Source: Cycloclasticus sp.
Lineage (GTDB): Bacteria; Pseudomonadota; Gammaproteobacteria; Methylococcales; Cycloclasticaceae
Assembly (NCBI GenBank): GCA_002733135.1
Contig: NVUJ01000002.1
Span: forward strand, 149,364-213,363
DNA length: 64,000 nt
Direction: 5' to 3'
The position numbers and the translations under genes are program-made. Below the pieces are notes generated by a model, which was not told the DNA's origin, ran no database searches, and saw only the letters and a list, made by a program, of their open reading frames with translations. The stretch's first letter is position 1; the number at the start of each line of letters is the position of its first letter. This document shows, one piece after another, positions 48,274 through 58,337 of the stretch.

Positions 48274-48726
48274 TTATTTGTTATTGATGAGCTTCTTAAT
48301 GAGTGCTTTGAATGACTTTGCGTTTATGCATTGGTGAAACCGTTTTAGTTCTCCGATTGGCTTAATGAAACCTTCATTGCGAAGGGCAGCCATAATTAAG
48401 GCTGGTGTATTGACAGACTTGCCTTTAAATAACGACTGAAGGGCAACAGAGGTAAGGCGAGAGGTGTCCGGTTGAGAAAACAGGGTTCGCTCAATGTCAG
48501 TCATGGGAATCAATTCAGTGCTGAAATAACCACCGACGCTATTTGAGGTAATACGGGTGTAAACCTGCTTCTTGGCATCACTGCCGATCTCGCAGTCTAA
48601 CGTGGAGCCACCAGATAAGGCAGAATAAGAGGATGCTTTTATAAGCTGTTTGTTGCTAATGGGGTGTGTATCGGGAGGGTTGGTCTTTGTGGGTTTTGAT
48701 GTGGAGCTGTTTTGAGGTTTATTCAT
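48274..48726 (-). CDS. Hypothetical protein, 150 residues
   Basis: Not recognised. The first 30 residues are disordered (Lys/Pro/Ser/Thr/Asn-rich), the middle contains a possible beta-rich part (YTRITSNSVGGYFSTELI), and the end is helical and basic (FKALIKKLINNK). A good GGAGATACAC ribosome site lies before the ATG, which supports a real gene. About 260 bases of noncoding DNA separate it from the SpoIIAA-like gene. Confidence 0.5.
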   Translation of the reverse strand: MNKPQNSSTSKPTKTNPPDTHPISNKQLIKASSYSALSGGSTLDCEIGSDAKKQVYTRITSNSVGGYFSTELIPMTDIERTLFSQPDTSRLTSVALQSLFKGKSVNTPALIMAALRNEGFIKPIGELKRFHQCINAKSFKALIKKLINNK

Positions 48727-49100
48727 GTGTATCTCCGTGGATTAATTAATGGTGAGTAGTGCAGAAATAAAAGTGTGAATACGACACGCGCGACAAAGTG
48801 CCCAAGCTTGGCCTATTTGGGTCATTAATAGAGTTGTTCAGTAGAGGGCTAGTGGGAGCGCTTAGGTGTGTAGGTATTCATATAAGATACCGTTATTGGC
48901 GCAACCCATGGTCATTTGGCTCGGCGTCGACGCTAGCGCCATTGTTATAAAATAATGGATGCTTTATTATCTATTAGCAACAATGCGTTAATAATAGCTT
49001 GTGAAAAGATATTGAATGGATTCAAAAAATAGAAAAAGTAATTTAAACAATCAGGTCTATGCGAAGTTTGAAGGGCTTTTTTCGTTAGCGGTCATATTTA
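48727..49100. other. Gene-free interval upstream of the defence-like operon
   Basis: 374 bases with no convincing gene. The left part is relatively GC-rich; from about 48940 it becomes AT-rich, as in the operon that follows. A 32-codon ORF (49016-49111, MDSKNRKSNLNN) overlaps the helicase start and might be a leader peptide, but nothing supports it besides position. The operon promoter must be here. Confidence 0.45.
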
Positions 49101-51236
49101 GTGTTACGTAACCTTTCCTTAAGTGCAGAATATTTTACTGGGCAAAGCAACCTTGTTCAGGAGTTTTATGGACCGTGCCTTTCTGTTTCATCTCGATACG
49201 ACCGATCGGTTGGCTACTTTCGTTCTTCTGTTTTTATTTTAATTGGACCAGAGGTTATTAAATTTGCAAAAAACGGCGGAAAAATCCGGTTGATCAGCTC
49301 TCCCTGTCTAACAGTAGACGATATTGATGCGATTTCGGCTGGTTATAAGAAAAAAGAGGATATTGTCAGCGATGCGATAGAAAGAGATATTAACTCTTTA
49401 TTTGATTGCGTTGAGGTGGCTAAAAACACAGAAGCTCTAGCAACATTAATCGCTGTTGGTGCGTTAGAAGTAAAATTAGTTTTTTTTCCAGAGGCACAAG
49501 GTGAGTATCATACGAAACTCGGTGTTTTTTATGACAACTCAGGTGATTCAGTTGTTTTTAAAGGTTCGGTTAATGAAACATGGAGAGGGTGGCATGAGAG
49601 GGGTAATCATGAGACTTTGGATGTTTTTTGTAGTTGGCATGTTGGAAGGGAAGAGCTTCGGGTTAAGAATAATCAGGCTTATTTTGATGAGCTTTGGAAT
49701 AACCAAATTAATAGTTTAGATGTTATCCCTTTTTCTAAAGTTGCTATAGATAAACTTAAAACTGTTGCAAAAGAATCATTGGATGATATTCATAGTAATG
49801 AAATTACAGATTATTTCGTAATTGGAAATCAAAATACCAACAATAGAGCTACGGTTGAATCTAGTGTTGAAACCAAACGTATACCACTTAAACATCAGTT
49901 AAAAGCTATTGCTGAATGGCATAAACAAGGAAGACGTGGAATCTTTGAGCATGCTACAGGTAGTGGTAAAACTTTTACCGCATTAGTCGCACTTAAAGAG
50001 CATTTAGAGTTTGGTGGAGTCGCTTTAGTTTTAGTGCCTGATAAGTTGCTTCATCGTCAGTGGGCAGAAGAAATAAAAGGTGAGATAGCAGGTGTCATAC
50101 TTTTAAAGGCTGGAGATGGGCATAATAAGTGGAAAAAAGACAGGCGTTTGTATGATCTTACTTCTCCCATAGAGGGTATGGGTAAACGAGTAGTTTTGGC
50201 AACGATGCAAACGGCACGAACAGACATGTTTTTACAAAGCTTACATCAAGGCGAGCATATTATGGTTGTAGCTGATGAAGTGCATGAAATTGGAAGTCGA
50301 GAAAACTCAAAAACACTGAGTATTGAGTCAGGGTCTAGGTTGGGTTTAAGTGCAACGCCAAAGCGCTATGGAGATGCCGAAGGCACATTTAAAATTATTA
50401 ATTACTTCGGTAAAATAGTGCAGCCACCTTATACTTTGGTTGATGCGATAAAAGATGAGCGTTTGGTGCCTTATGAATACTTTCCCAAAACCATTAGATT
50501 AAGTGCGGAAGAATCTGAAAAATGGGCAAAAAAAACAGATAAAATTTCTAAGGAGTATGCACGATCGAAGCGAGATAATGATGGAAATGCGATTGCCTCA
50601 CCTTATCTGCAAAATCTTATTATTCAGCGTTCTCGAATTGCCAAAAAAGCTAAAGCAAAAACACCTCTAGCAGTAAGCATTGTGAAAGAACACTATCAAC
50701 AAGGTGAGAGCTGGCTAATTTATTGTGAGGATCAATACCAGCTAGGCGAGGTATTGAACTCCCTAAAGCAAGAGGGTTTAGCTCCTCTGGAATATCACAC
50801 CAATATGGACGGGAACTCCGAAGCATCATTAGATTACTTTAAAAACTTTGGAGGCATACTCTGCTCCATAAAATGCTTGGACCAGGGGGTAGATATCCCT
50901 AAGATATCTCATGCTGTTATTCTAGCTTCATCGCAGAACCCTAGGCAGTTTATACAACGTCGTGGTAGGGTTTTAAGAGTCTGCGATGATAAATATAAGG
51001 CAGTTATATATGATGCTATTGTTGTGCCTTTGAGTCTAGAATTAGAGCCAACGCAACTTTCATTGCTAAAGAGTGAACTTCAGCGCAGTATACAATTTGC
51101 TAAAACGGCATTAAATACTAGTGCGGCAAATGAGTTAATTAATTTAGCTATTGATTTGAATATTGACCCAGAAGAAGTTGGTTTAATGGATACTGATGGA
51201 ATAGAGGAATTACAGGGGAACGTAAATAATGAGTGA
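49101..51236 (+). CDS. PLD-domain DEAD/DEAH helicase (Dnd-type restriction helicase-like)
   Basis: 711 residues. The N-terminal phospholipase-D-like domain (about 15-205: RYDRSVGYFRSSVF, then GEYHTKLGVFYD and GSVNETWRGW) is followed by a superfamily-2 helicase: Q/motif I FEHATGSGKTFTAL (about 277-290), motif II ADEVHEIGSR (DEVH, about 393), motif III GLSATPKR and motif VI QFIQRRGRVLRV. The order resembles the restriction helicases associated with DNA-phosphorothioation clusters. GTG start at 49101, just after an in-frame stop at 49086. It ends inside the next gene (8-base overlap), showing an operon. Confidence 0.85.
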   Translation: MLRNLSLSAEYFTGQSNLVQEFYGPCLSVSSRYDRSVGYFRSSVFILIGPEVIKFAKNGGKIRLISSPCLTVDDIDAISAGYKKKEDIVSDAIERDINSLFDCVEVAKNTEALATLIAVGALEVKLVFFPEAQGEYHTKLGVFYDNSGDSVVFKGSVNETWRGWHERGNHETLDVFCSWHVGREELRVKNNQAYFDELWNNQINSLDVIPFSKVAIDKLKTVAKESLDDIHSNEITDYFVIGNQNTNNRATVESSVETKRIPLKHQLKAIAEWHKQGRRGIFEHATGSGKTFTALVALKEHLEFGGVALVLVPDKLLHRQWAEEIKGEIAGVILLKAGDGHNKWKKDRRLYDLTSPIEGMGKRVVLATMQTARTDMFLQSLHQGEHIMVVADEVHEIGSRENSKTLSIESGSRLGLSATPKRYGDAEGTFKIINYFGKIVQPPYTLVDAIKDERLVPYEYFPKTIRLSAEESEKWAKKTDKISKEYARSKRDNDGNAIASPYLQNLIIQRSRIAKKAKAKTPLAVSIVKEHYQQGESWLIYCEDQYQLGEVLNSLKQEGLAPLEYHTNMDGNSEASLDYFKNFGGILCSIKCLDQGVDIPKISHAVILASSQNPRQFIQRRGRVLRVCDDKYKAVIYDAIVVPLSLELEPTQLSLLKSELQRSIQFAKTALNTSAANELINLAIDLNIDPEEVGLMDTDGIEELQGNVNNE

Positions 51237-51423
51237 TAAAAAAAGTAATATTCTAGCGGTCTTGCTTGATGTTAAAGAGCGGAATGAGCTTCAAGTTGAT
51301 GATAAGTTAATAAGGGAGTGTTACGAATTACAGAAGAAATTCCAGTTTGATCCGAATCGTAATACGGTAGAAAAAATGCGTGAGTTAGTTGAAGCTAGCC
51401 TAGATAAAGAAGGAGAGCAGTAA
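51229..51423 (+). CDS. 64-residue DNA-modification-system-associated small protein
   Basis: 64 residues, acidic/basic mixed helix (VDDKLIRECYELQKKFQFDPNR ... KMRELVEASLDKEGEQ). It overlaps the helicase gene by eight bases and precedes the DndD-like ATPase by four, so it is surely translated with them. Small proteins of this size occur between genes of Dnd-like modification loci (recollection, not searched). Probably a subunit or adaptor. Confidence 0.7.
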   Translation: MSDKKSNILAVLLDVKERNELQVDDKLIRECYELQKKFQFDPNRNTVEKMRELVEASLDKEGEQ

Positions 51424-51427
51424 ACTC

Positions 51428-53407
51428 ATGAAGATTCATAAACTTATTATTAACAACTTTATGCCCTACAAGGGTAAGCAGGAAATTGAGTTTCCCCAGC
51501 ACGAAACTCAAAATGTTATGTTGTTGTTTGGCGACAATATGAGAGGCAAAACCAGTTTTCTTAATGCAATACGTTGGGGTTTTTACGGTGTAGCCCTTGC
51601 CCGTCATTTACGAGAAATCCCAAGGTCCCACCTAATCAATAGCGAGGCAACAGACGAGGGGGATTGGGCTATGTCTATCTCTATCTTGTTTGAGCATGAA
51701 GGTAGGAATTACGAATTAAATCGTAGCATTGAAAAAAGAGATAATGTAACTCAGCCAAAAAACAATTCGGATTTTTTAGAAGCAATTGGTTTGAGAATTA
51801 ATGGAACCCCTGTTATTGGTGATTCAATCAATAATGAAATAAACCAGGTAATGCCGAAAGAAGTATCTCGGTTTTTTTTATTCGATGGCGAGTTATTACA
51901 AGAGTATGAGAATTTATTAATTGAAGAAAGTGACCAAGGTAAAAAGATAAAAGAGCATATTGAATCAGTTCTAGGCGTGCCAGCTTTAATTCATGCTCGT
52001 GATGAGTTGCAAGTGCTTTTAAAAGATGCTCGCTCTATGCAACGGAGAGATGCTCAAAAAAATGACGAACTGCGTAAGTACGCGCAAGATCAGAAGGGTC
52101 ACGAAGTGAAGTTGAAAAGCCTTGAAGATGATATAGGTGAGCTTGACCGACAGCGTTTAGGGTTGCAAGAAAAGGTAGATGAGATTGATGATTTTCTAAA
52201 AAATACGGAAGCAGTTCAAAATAAAAAAATAGAGCTTACTCGGCTTGCTACCGAAAAAAAGGGTTTCGAGTTTAATATAAAAAAATCAAACAATACGATC
52301 CATGTGTTACTAAAAACAGCTTGGAAAAATGTATTGGAAAGCAGTGTCCAATCAATTACTCAAACATTGAAGAAAGAGAGAAAGGGATACCAAAAGTCAA
52401 TGGAGGAAGCATCTGCCTTGCAGGGGGAGATAACCAATCTTCGTAAGTCCATTGATGAGAATAAAGAATGCAATACTTGTGGACAAGAAATTCCTGAGTC
52501 AAAGCGTCAGCCCCTACGTGAGAAATTAGAGTTATTAGAGAAACAGCCGGGTAGGAGTGTCGATTATAGTCGCTTAACTGAGTTGAATAAGAATATCGAT
52601 AACTTGGAAGGTATACGTGCAGAAGGTGAAGTAAATCGTATTATTACAAACCTTGAGGAAATTACTAAAATAAAAGTTAAGTTGATGAGCGTCGAAAATC
52701 AATGTGATGATATCGAAGAAGAAATCAAAGGTTTTGATACTGATGAGATTATGCGGAAGCGGGAAAAACGTGAGAGATATGGTGGACAGTTAGCAAAAAC
52801 TAGCTTGGATATGAAGGACAGAGAAGATAAGAAAGAAGAGAATTTGAAAAAACAACAAAAAATTTCTCAACTTATGGCTAAGCATAAAGGCTCTGAAGGT
52901 ACGTTGAGCAACTTGAGAGTTGAAAGGCTGCAACAGCTAGAAACTGTTTTTTCAGAAGGTATTAACCAGCTTCGCTTAAAGCTAAAGGGTGATGTTGAGT
53001 CTTACGCCACCTCTGCTTTTAAGAAATTAACGACAGAAAAGACGTATACAGGCTTAAGTATTAATCAAAACTATGGCTTATCTATTTTAGACGAAAACAA
53101 AAAAGTGATTGATGAACGTAGTGCTGGTGCAGAACAAATTGTAGCTTTGTCTTTGATTGATGGACTTAATAAAACATCAGGAACTAAAGCTCCAATTGTT
53201 ATGGATACGCCCCTTGGGCGACTAGACCCTAAGCATAGGAAGAATATATTGCAGTATCTGCCTGACATGTCTGAGCAGGTTGTATTATTAGTGCATGAAG
53301 GCGAAATTCACGCTAAACGGGATACAGAGGTTTTTGCTTCACGCATTGGTGCGCGCTATGACATAAAGCGCATATCAGCAACGCAATCGCGTATAGAGAG
53401 GGTATAG
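51428..53407 (+). CDS. dndD: DndD-like SMC/Rad50-type ATPase
   Basis: 659 residues. ATPase head: Walker A GDNMRGKTSFLNAIRW (about 35-50), a conserved FFLFDGELLQEYE (about 149-161). Long coiled coil (about 195-530) interrupted by a zinc-hook-like CNTCGQEIPESKR (Cys at about 348 and 351). ABC signature ERSAGAEQIVALSL and Walker B APIVMDTPLGRLD (about 583-595). FDGE, the hook and the length are what DndD proteins show. In Dnd systems this ATPase supports sulfur insertion into the DNA backbone; a nicking/sensing role in a related system is equally possible. Confidence 0.82.
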   Translation: MKIHKLIINNFMPYKGKQEIEFPQHETQNVMLLFGDNMRGKTSFLNAIRWGFYGVALARHLREIPRSHLINSEATDEGDWAMSISILFEHEGRNYELNRSIEKRDNVTQPKNNSDFLEAIGLRINGTPVIGDSINNEINQVMPKEVSRFFLFDGELLQEYENLLIEESDQGKKIKEHIESVLGVPALIHARDELQVLLKDARSMQRRDAQKNDELRKYAQDQKGHEVKLKSLEDDIGELDRQRLGLQEKVDEIDDFLKNTEAVQNKKIELTRLATEKKGFEFNIKKSNNTIHVLLKTAWKNVLESSVQSITQTLKKERKGYQKSMEEASALQGEITNLRKSIDENKECNTCGQEIPESKRQPLREKLELLEKQPGRSVDYSRLTELNKNIDNLEGIRAEGEVNRIITNLEEITKIKVKLMSVENQCDDIEEEIKGFDTDEIMRKREKRERYGGQLAKTSLDMKDREDKKEENLKKQQKISQLMAKHKGSEGTLSNLRVERLQQLETVFSEGINQLRLKLKGDVESYATSAFKKLTTEKTYTGLSINQNYGLSILDENKKVIDERSAGAEQIVALSLIDGLNKTSGTKAPIVMDTPLGRLDPKHRKNILQYLPDMSEQVVLLVHEGEIHAKRDTEVFASRIGARYDIKRISATQSRIERV

Positions 53408-53410
53408 ATA

Positions 53411-53788
53411 ATGGAAGAACCACAACGTATTGGTTTAACCAAGGAAGCGAATGATTATCTAGACGAAATACTGGATTCCTTAAATAGTGAGGTAGAAGAA
53501 AAAGGATTAATAAAATTTGATCTATACCGCCTTGCAGTAGCTTTAGGCGTTAAAAATGGCAATAAACCAAGCTCTCTCTCAAATAATACGGATAATGCAT
53601 TTAGGGTGAGCGAGCTAGATACAGATAAAGCCCTTTTTTTTGCTGTTAAAGCAACAAATATACAAGATAATGAGGAGCCTATCTATCGTGTTGTAGAGCG
53701 TTTGGCAGAACAAGGAGTTCGTGATTTTTATAAAGCGTATAAATCACACTCTGAGAGAATGCCTTGGGATAAATTGCTGGCTGAATGA
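53411..53788 (+). CDS. DndE-like small protein
   Basis: 125 residues. The N-terminal RIGLTKEANDYLDEILDSL ... FDLYRLAVALGVKNG resembles the opening of DndE (basic helix followed by a helix recognising nicked DNA). The second half (VERLAEQGVRDFYKAYKSHSE) is helical. It follows the DndD-like gene by three bases, the same neighbour order as dndD-dndE. The DndE call is by position plus weak similarity. Confidence 0.65.
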   Translation: MEEPQRIGLTKEANDYLDEILDSLNSEVEEKGLIKFDLYRLAVALGVKNGNKPSSLSNNTDNAFRVSELDTDKALFFAVKATNIQDNEEPIYRVVERLAEQGVRDFYKAYKSHSERMPWDKLLAE

Positions 53789-53789
53789 T

Positions 53790-56189
53790 ATGACTGTGCC
53801 AAAGCTTTATTTAGTTACTGTGCGAGACAATGCGGTTGAAAAAGTACAAACTTATCGTGAGTTGGCTTTTATACAGAAAGACTGGTTGGCCAAGCTTAAT
53901 GAGGAATCAATTTACCTTTTACACTGTGGCTTTTTAAGACCAGAGTTTTCGGGTAATTTTAAGTTGAGTGAGTCATTTAAAGGACGAATGCTGTACAGCG
54001 CATCATCAAAATGGTCTTTACCAAAAACGTTTAATAGCTCAAGGGAGACAGTAGCTTCTATTAATGTAAATGCAGTAGAAATGCCGTTATATCTAGCTTT
54101 AGATCAATGGGGTTATGAGGTTAAAGAGAACGATGTGGAAAGTATTTCTACGGTGAATTCAGAAGTTTTTACAGGAGATACTAAAAAAACGATTGTGGAA
54201 GCGGCCGAAGCTGTATTAAAAGAAGGTAAGAAAAAGTTACTTAATAAAGAAGAAATATACGCTCTAATAATCGAAAATGGTTATTACCATTTTGGAGAAC
54301 AAAAGCCTGTTACTGTGCTTAATGTACAGCTGAATCGTTATACGCAGGGTACGGAATACTCCCGCTCAGCAGAACCCCCGATGTTTGGAAAAACGAATGA
54401 CGGTCGCTTTTATTTAATAGGTGATGGTGAAATAACACCAAGTGGTTGGGTTTCTTCTATTGCAGAAGAAGAACCAGAGCTATTTCAACATATTCAAGAA
54501 TACGGTGTTTGTGACGAAAGCTCTTACCTGGCTATTAGAGAATCATTGCCTGAATTACTATGTGCTGAAGTTGATCAAAAGCGCTTTGAACAATTGCGTA
54601 CAACTATCAATCAAACAGACCCCTCTCAGCTTTTGGCAATTGCACCATGCTGGCTTTTGCGTAGGCATATTTCTGATTTAGGGCTAACAGTAAGAGCTTC
54701 TAATGTTTTTCTTAGTGAAGGGCTAGCTTTGGTCAGTGATATAGCTCGTTTATCTTTAGTGGAGATTATGTGTTTTTCAAATATGGGAAGGCGATCTATA
54801 AAAGATATTTGCAACACTATTATTTTAAAAATAGAACAGAACGTTTTCGAAAATTTAAATTTAAAAACAGTTAATGAATCTTTAACTGGTGGTATTGAAC
54901 GTTCTGTTACAGCTACGGAGTTAGGTGCGGTATCTTTAGCTGTTCAGATTGAAAAATCACCGCTTATTAAGCACTTAACTCGTACACTGAACGAGTTAGC
55001 AGAGAAAGATCGCCTGGTGCTTTGTGGACGATTAGGCTACAAGGGTAAAGTGCTTACATTAGAACAAGTTGGTCAAAAACTTGATGTTACCAGAGAACGT
55101 GTTAGGCAAATCCAAAAAAAATATGTGACCAAAATAATTGCAAAAGAGTATTGGGATGACGTGATTGGGATACGTATAGGACAATTGTTGCTTGAGCGTG
55201 ACGGACCGCTTATTTTAGAAATGCTTGAGATTGAAGATGATTGGTTTTCGGGCTTTGGTGACAATTATATTTACCTGTCGAGTGTAATCCAACTGTTTTC
55301 CGAGAATGAAATTAGGGTTATAGATGCCGATGGCAGAAATGTTATTACGCGAATGACGCAAAACGATTGGGACTTGCTTAAAGTAGATGTGCGTAAAAAA
55401 CTCAAACAAAAAGCTAATGAAAAACAATGGGTGCGTGAAGATATTAACCAATACATGGAGACTTGTTTGTTTGAATATAGTGCTCAAGAACTAACGCCAA
55501 TTCTGCATGAGTTATTCGATGGAGACCTACAATACGAAGGTGAGTCTTCTAAGGCTTTATTAGTATCTTTTGGTAAAACAGCTGAATCAGCTGTTGCGGC
55601 TGTACTAGCACAGGCAGAAAAGCCTCTGCATTATTCTGAAATCGCAATAAGGGCTTCAGATTTGCTAGGAAAGAAGGTGGAGCAACGTCGCGCTCATGGT
55701 GCTGTGAGTGCGTCAGGTGTATGGATGTTTAATAGAGGGACTTACGGTTTAATTGACCACTGTCCAATTCCTGAGTCTAGGAGAATGAATATTAGAAGTA
55801 TGGTTGAACAGATATTGTATCAATCACCTATCAATAAACAGTGGCACTCCAAAGAAATCATTGAGTGTATTGCAAAATTATTTCCAATTTTAGCTAAAGA
55901 AATTAACCCTTATACTTTACGAATGTGTATCGAAGGTTCAGACAAAATCCTATTTCTAAAGCGTATGGTTTGGGCTAGGTCAGACTCTGGAATGGAAGTA
56001 GGTGATCGTATTGAAACTGTAGACTCGTTTATACAAATACTAGAGGGAGAGGGTAAACCTTTATCTGGGCAAGATTTAAAAGTAAGACTTTCAGAAATTC
56101 GAGGAGTTGCTGATGATATGCAAATTCATGGTAATGAACGTTTGGTAGCAGTTGGACCGAATATTTGGGGCTTGAGTGAGTGGAGTTGA
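53790..56189 (+). CDS. Multi-HTH protein fusing RNAP alpha-CTD-like, sigma region-4-like and winged-helix domains
   Basis: I start at ATG 53790 (MTVPKLYLVTVRD), two bases after the previous stop; 799 residues. Domains seen: an unrecognised N-terminus (1-125); a HARE-type winged helix (about 130-212); an alpha-CTD-like helix-hairpin-helix (about 292-348: ISDLGLTVRASNVF, then FSNMGRRSIKDI, very like the ELTVRSANCL...PNLGKKSLTEI pattern of RpoA); a sigma-70 region-4-like HTH (about 397-450: LTLEQVGQKLDVTRERVRQI); a further winged helix (about 598-656, GVWMFNRGTYGLI); and two more (about 665-732 and 740-799). It must bind DNA. Whether it touches RNA polymerase is untested. Confidence 0.75.
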   Translation: MTVPKLYLVTVRDNAVEKVQTYRELAFIQKDWLAKLNEESIYLLHCGFLRPEFSGNFKLSESFKGRMLYSASSKWSLPKTFNSSRETVASINVNAVEMPLYLALDQWGYEVKENDVESISTVNSEVFTGDTKKTIVEAAEAVLKEGKKKLLNKEEIYALIIENGYYHFGEQKPVTVLNVQLNRYTQGTEYSRSAEPPMFGKTNDGRFYLIGDGEITPSGWVSSIAEEEPELFQHIQEYGVCDESSYLAIRESLPELLCAEVDQKRFEQLRTTINQTDPSQLLAIAPCWLLRRHISDLGLTVRASNVFLSEGLALVSDIARLSLVEIMCFSNMGRRSIKDICNTIILKIEQNVFENLNLKTVNESLTGGIERSVTATELGAVSLAVQIEKSPLIKHLTRTLNELAEKDRLVLCGRLGYKGKVLTLEQVGQKLDVTRERVRQIQKKYVTKIIAKEYWDDVIGIRIGQLLLERDGPLILEMLEIEDDWFSGFGDNYIYLSSVIQLFSENEIRVIDADGRNVITRMTQNDWDLLKVDVRKKLKQKANEKQWVREDINQYMETCLFEYSAQELTPILHELFDGDLQYEGESSKALLVSFGKTAESAVAAVLAQAEKPLHYSEIAIRASDLLGKKVEQRRAHGAVSASGVWMFNRGTYGLIDHCPIPESRRMNIRSMVEQILYQSPINKQWHSKEIIECIAKLFPILAKEINPYTLRMCIEGSDKILFLKRMVWARSDSGMEVGDRIETVDSFIQILEGEGKPLSGQDLKVRLSEIRGVADDMQIHGNERLVAVGPNIWGLSEWS

Positions 56190-56195
56190 GGCATT

Positions 56196-56741
56196 GTGGC
56201 TAAAGAAATAATTGACTTGGTGAAGTCATCTATTCCTTCAATGGATGTGGAGGTTGAGCTTGCGCATGTTTTAGAGATTTTTAATAAAAGTTTTTTATTA
56301 GCCCCTGTTTTATGGAAGAACAAACCGACTAGAGTGAATTTAGATTGGAAGGAGTACAAATTTAATCTAAAAAATATTGAGAAGATACCTGATCAGCGTG
56401 GAGTTTATATGTTTGTTGTTAGCTGTAAGTCATCATGGGCGGCACCCAATAACTATATTATGTATGTTGGGGAAACGGGTAATGATAAAAAAAATAGAAC
56501 GTTAAAGGTTCGTTATAAGGAATATTTACGAGACCAAAAAACCTCAAAACGCAAGGCTATTAATGAGATGCTTAATTTGTGGAAAGATGATATTTTTTTT
56601 GTGTGTAGTAAAGTGGCTGTATCTACAGATTTAAAAAAATTAGAAGCAAGACTGATAGAGTGTCTCATACCTCCTTATTGTGAAGGTGATATCCCTGTAG
56701 GAGAAATTAAAAAAGCTGTCAACGTTCTAAGGAGGCCGTGA
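56196..56741 (+). CDS. GIY-YIG nuclease-domain protein
   Basis: 181 residues. A GIY-YIG core starts with RGVYMFVV (the GVY element, about 69-71) and YIMYVGETGN (the YVGE element, about 89-97), with a downstream Arg (LKVRYKEYL) and a Glu in LEARLIECL as catalytic candidates. The N-terminal 60 residues contain a helix and a Trp/Lys-rich strand. GTG start at 56196 six bases after the multi-HTH gene. It would be the nucleolytic arm of the locus. Confidence 0.8.
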   Translation: MAKEIIDLVKSSIPSMDVEVELAHVLEIFNKSFLLAPVLWKNKPTRVNLDWKEYKFNLKNIEKIPDQRGVYMFVVSCKSSWAAPNNYIMYVGETGNDKKNRTLKVRYKEYLRDQKTSKRKAINEMLNLWKDDIFFVCSKVAVSTDLKKLEARLIECLIPPYCEGDIPVGEIKKAVNVLRRP

Positions 56742-57467
56742 ATGAATAACACCCCAATTTTAGTGCCTGCATTAAGAGGTCATATTGGCTGCTGGAGTTT
56801 TTATTCAGCATTGATAACGTGGGAAACAGCTGTTAACTATATTAAGACGGCTGAAGAAATTGTTAGGAATAAGCAGCTTTCAAAAATGATACAAAGGCAA
56901 ATAAAATCTGCACGTGAAAAAGAGGTGGCAAATTATATTTTAACACAGGATGAGAGGTTTTTTGGCTCGCTGGTTGCAGCGGTATACAAAGGAAATCCTA
57001 AATGGCACCAGCTAGGTGGTTTTCAGGAAAAACTTTATAAATTAGGAATTCCTGCTGCTGAAAACTCAAATGAAGCTTTTGGTTATCTTGAACTATCAGG
57101 AGAAGAAAGGATATTCGCCTTAGACGGTCAGCATCGGCTAGTGGGAATGAGGAAGGCGCTTGCAGAGAAGCCTGAGCTTTCAGAGGAAAATATTACTGTA
57201 ATCTTTGTTGGACATGAAGATAATGAGACTGGTCTAAAAACAACTAGACGTTTATTTACGACACTTAATAAAAAAGCAGTTCCCGTAAAAAAAGGCGAGA
57301 TAATTGCATTGGATGAAGACGATGTGGTTGCAATCTTGACCAGAAGGATGGTTGAGACCAAGGATGAATATTCTAGTGAAAGAATAGCATACGTAGCAAC
57401 ATGTTACCAACAATGCAAAACTGAGCCACCCCAACGGTTGAAAAGTGAGCCACATGACTCACACTGA
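56742..57467 (+). CDS. DGQHR-domain (DndB-like) protein, truncated by an IS21-family element
   Basis: Native sequence runs from ATG 56742 to 57401 (220 residues). The last 21 residues before the stop (from CYQQCKTEPPQ) are encoded by the IS end. It contains the diagnostic DGQHR (FALDGQHRLVGMRKA, about 127-141), then a TRRLFTTLNKKAVPVKKGE segment (about 168-186) of the DndB/DGQHR family. DndB proteins are about 350 residues or longer, so the C-terminal third or more is lost. In Dnd systems DndB represses transcription of the modification operon and tunes modification. Last visible gene of the operon. Confidence 0.85.
   Translation: MNNTPILVPALRGHIGCWSFYSALITWETAVNYIKTAEEIVRNKQLSKMIQRQIKSAREKEVANYILTQDERFFGSLVAAVYKGNPKWHQLGGFQEKLYKLGIPAAENSNEAFGYLELSGEERIFALDGQHRLVGMRKALAEKPELSEENITVIFVGHEDNETGLKTTRRLFTTLNKKAVPVKKGEIIALDEDDVVAILTRRMVETKDEYSSERIAYVATCYQQCKTEPPQRLKSEPHDSH
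57402..57453 (+). repeat. Left terminal inverted repeat of the IS21-family element
   Basis: 52 bases beginning TGTTACCAACAATGC and ending GAAAAGTGAGCCAC. It matches the reverse complement of 58286-58337 at 37 positions without gaps. Confidence 0.8.
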
Positions 57468-57490
57468 TGCTTTTCATAATGAGGAGCATC

Positions 57491-58279
<789 letters not shown>

Positions 58280-58285
58280 ACCAAA

Positions 58286-58337
58286 GTGGCTCACTTTTCA
58301 GTTGATGGAGTGGCCTAGTTTTTGGGCGCTGTTGACA
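58286..58337 (-). repeat. Right terminal inverted repeat of the IS21-family element
   Basis: Mirror copy of the left end: GTGGCTCACTTTTCAG at the inner side, TGTTGACA at the outer edge. Its outer edge abuts CTTAGAAA, the last eight bases of a CRISPR repeat. Confidence 0.8.

Noticed and set aside
49016..49111. 32-codon ORF overlapping the helicase start (leader peptide)
   Set aside because: No ribosome site or attenuator-like hairpin; cannot be told from chance.
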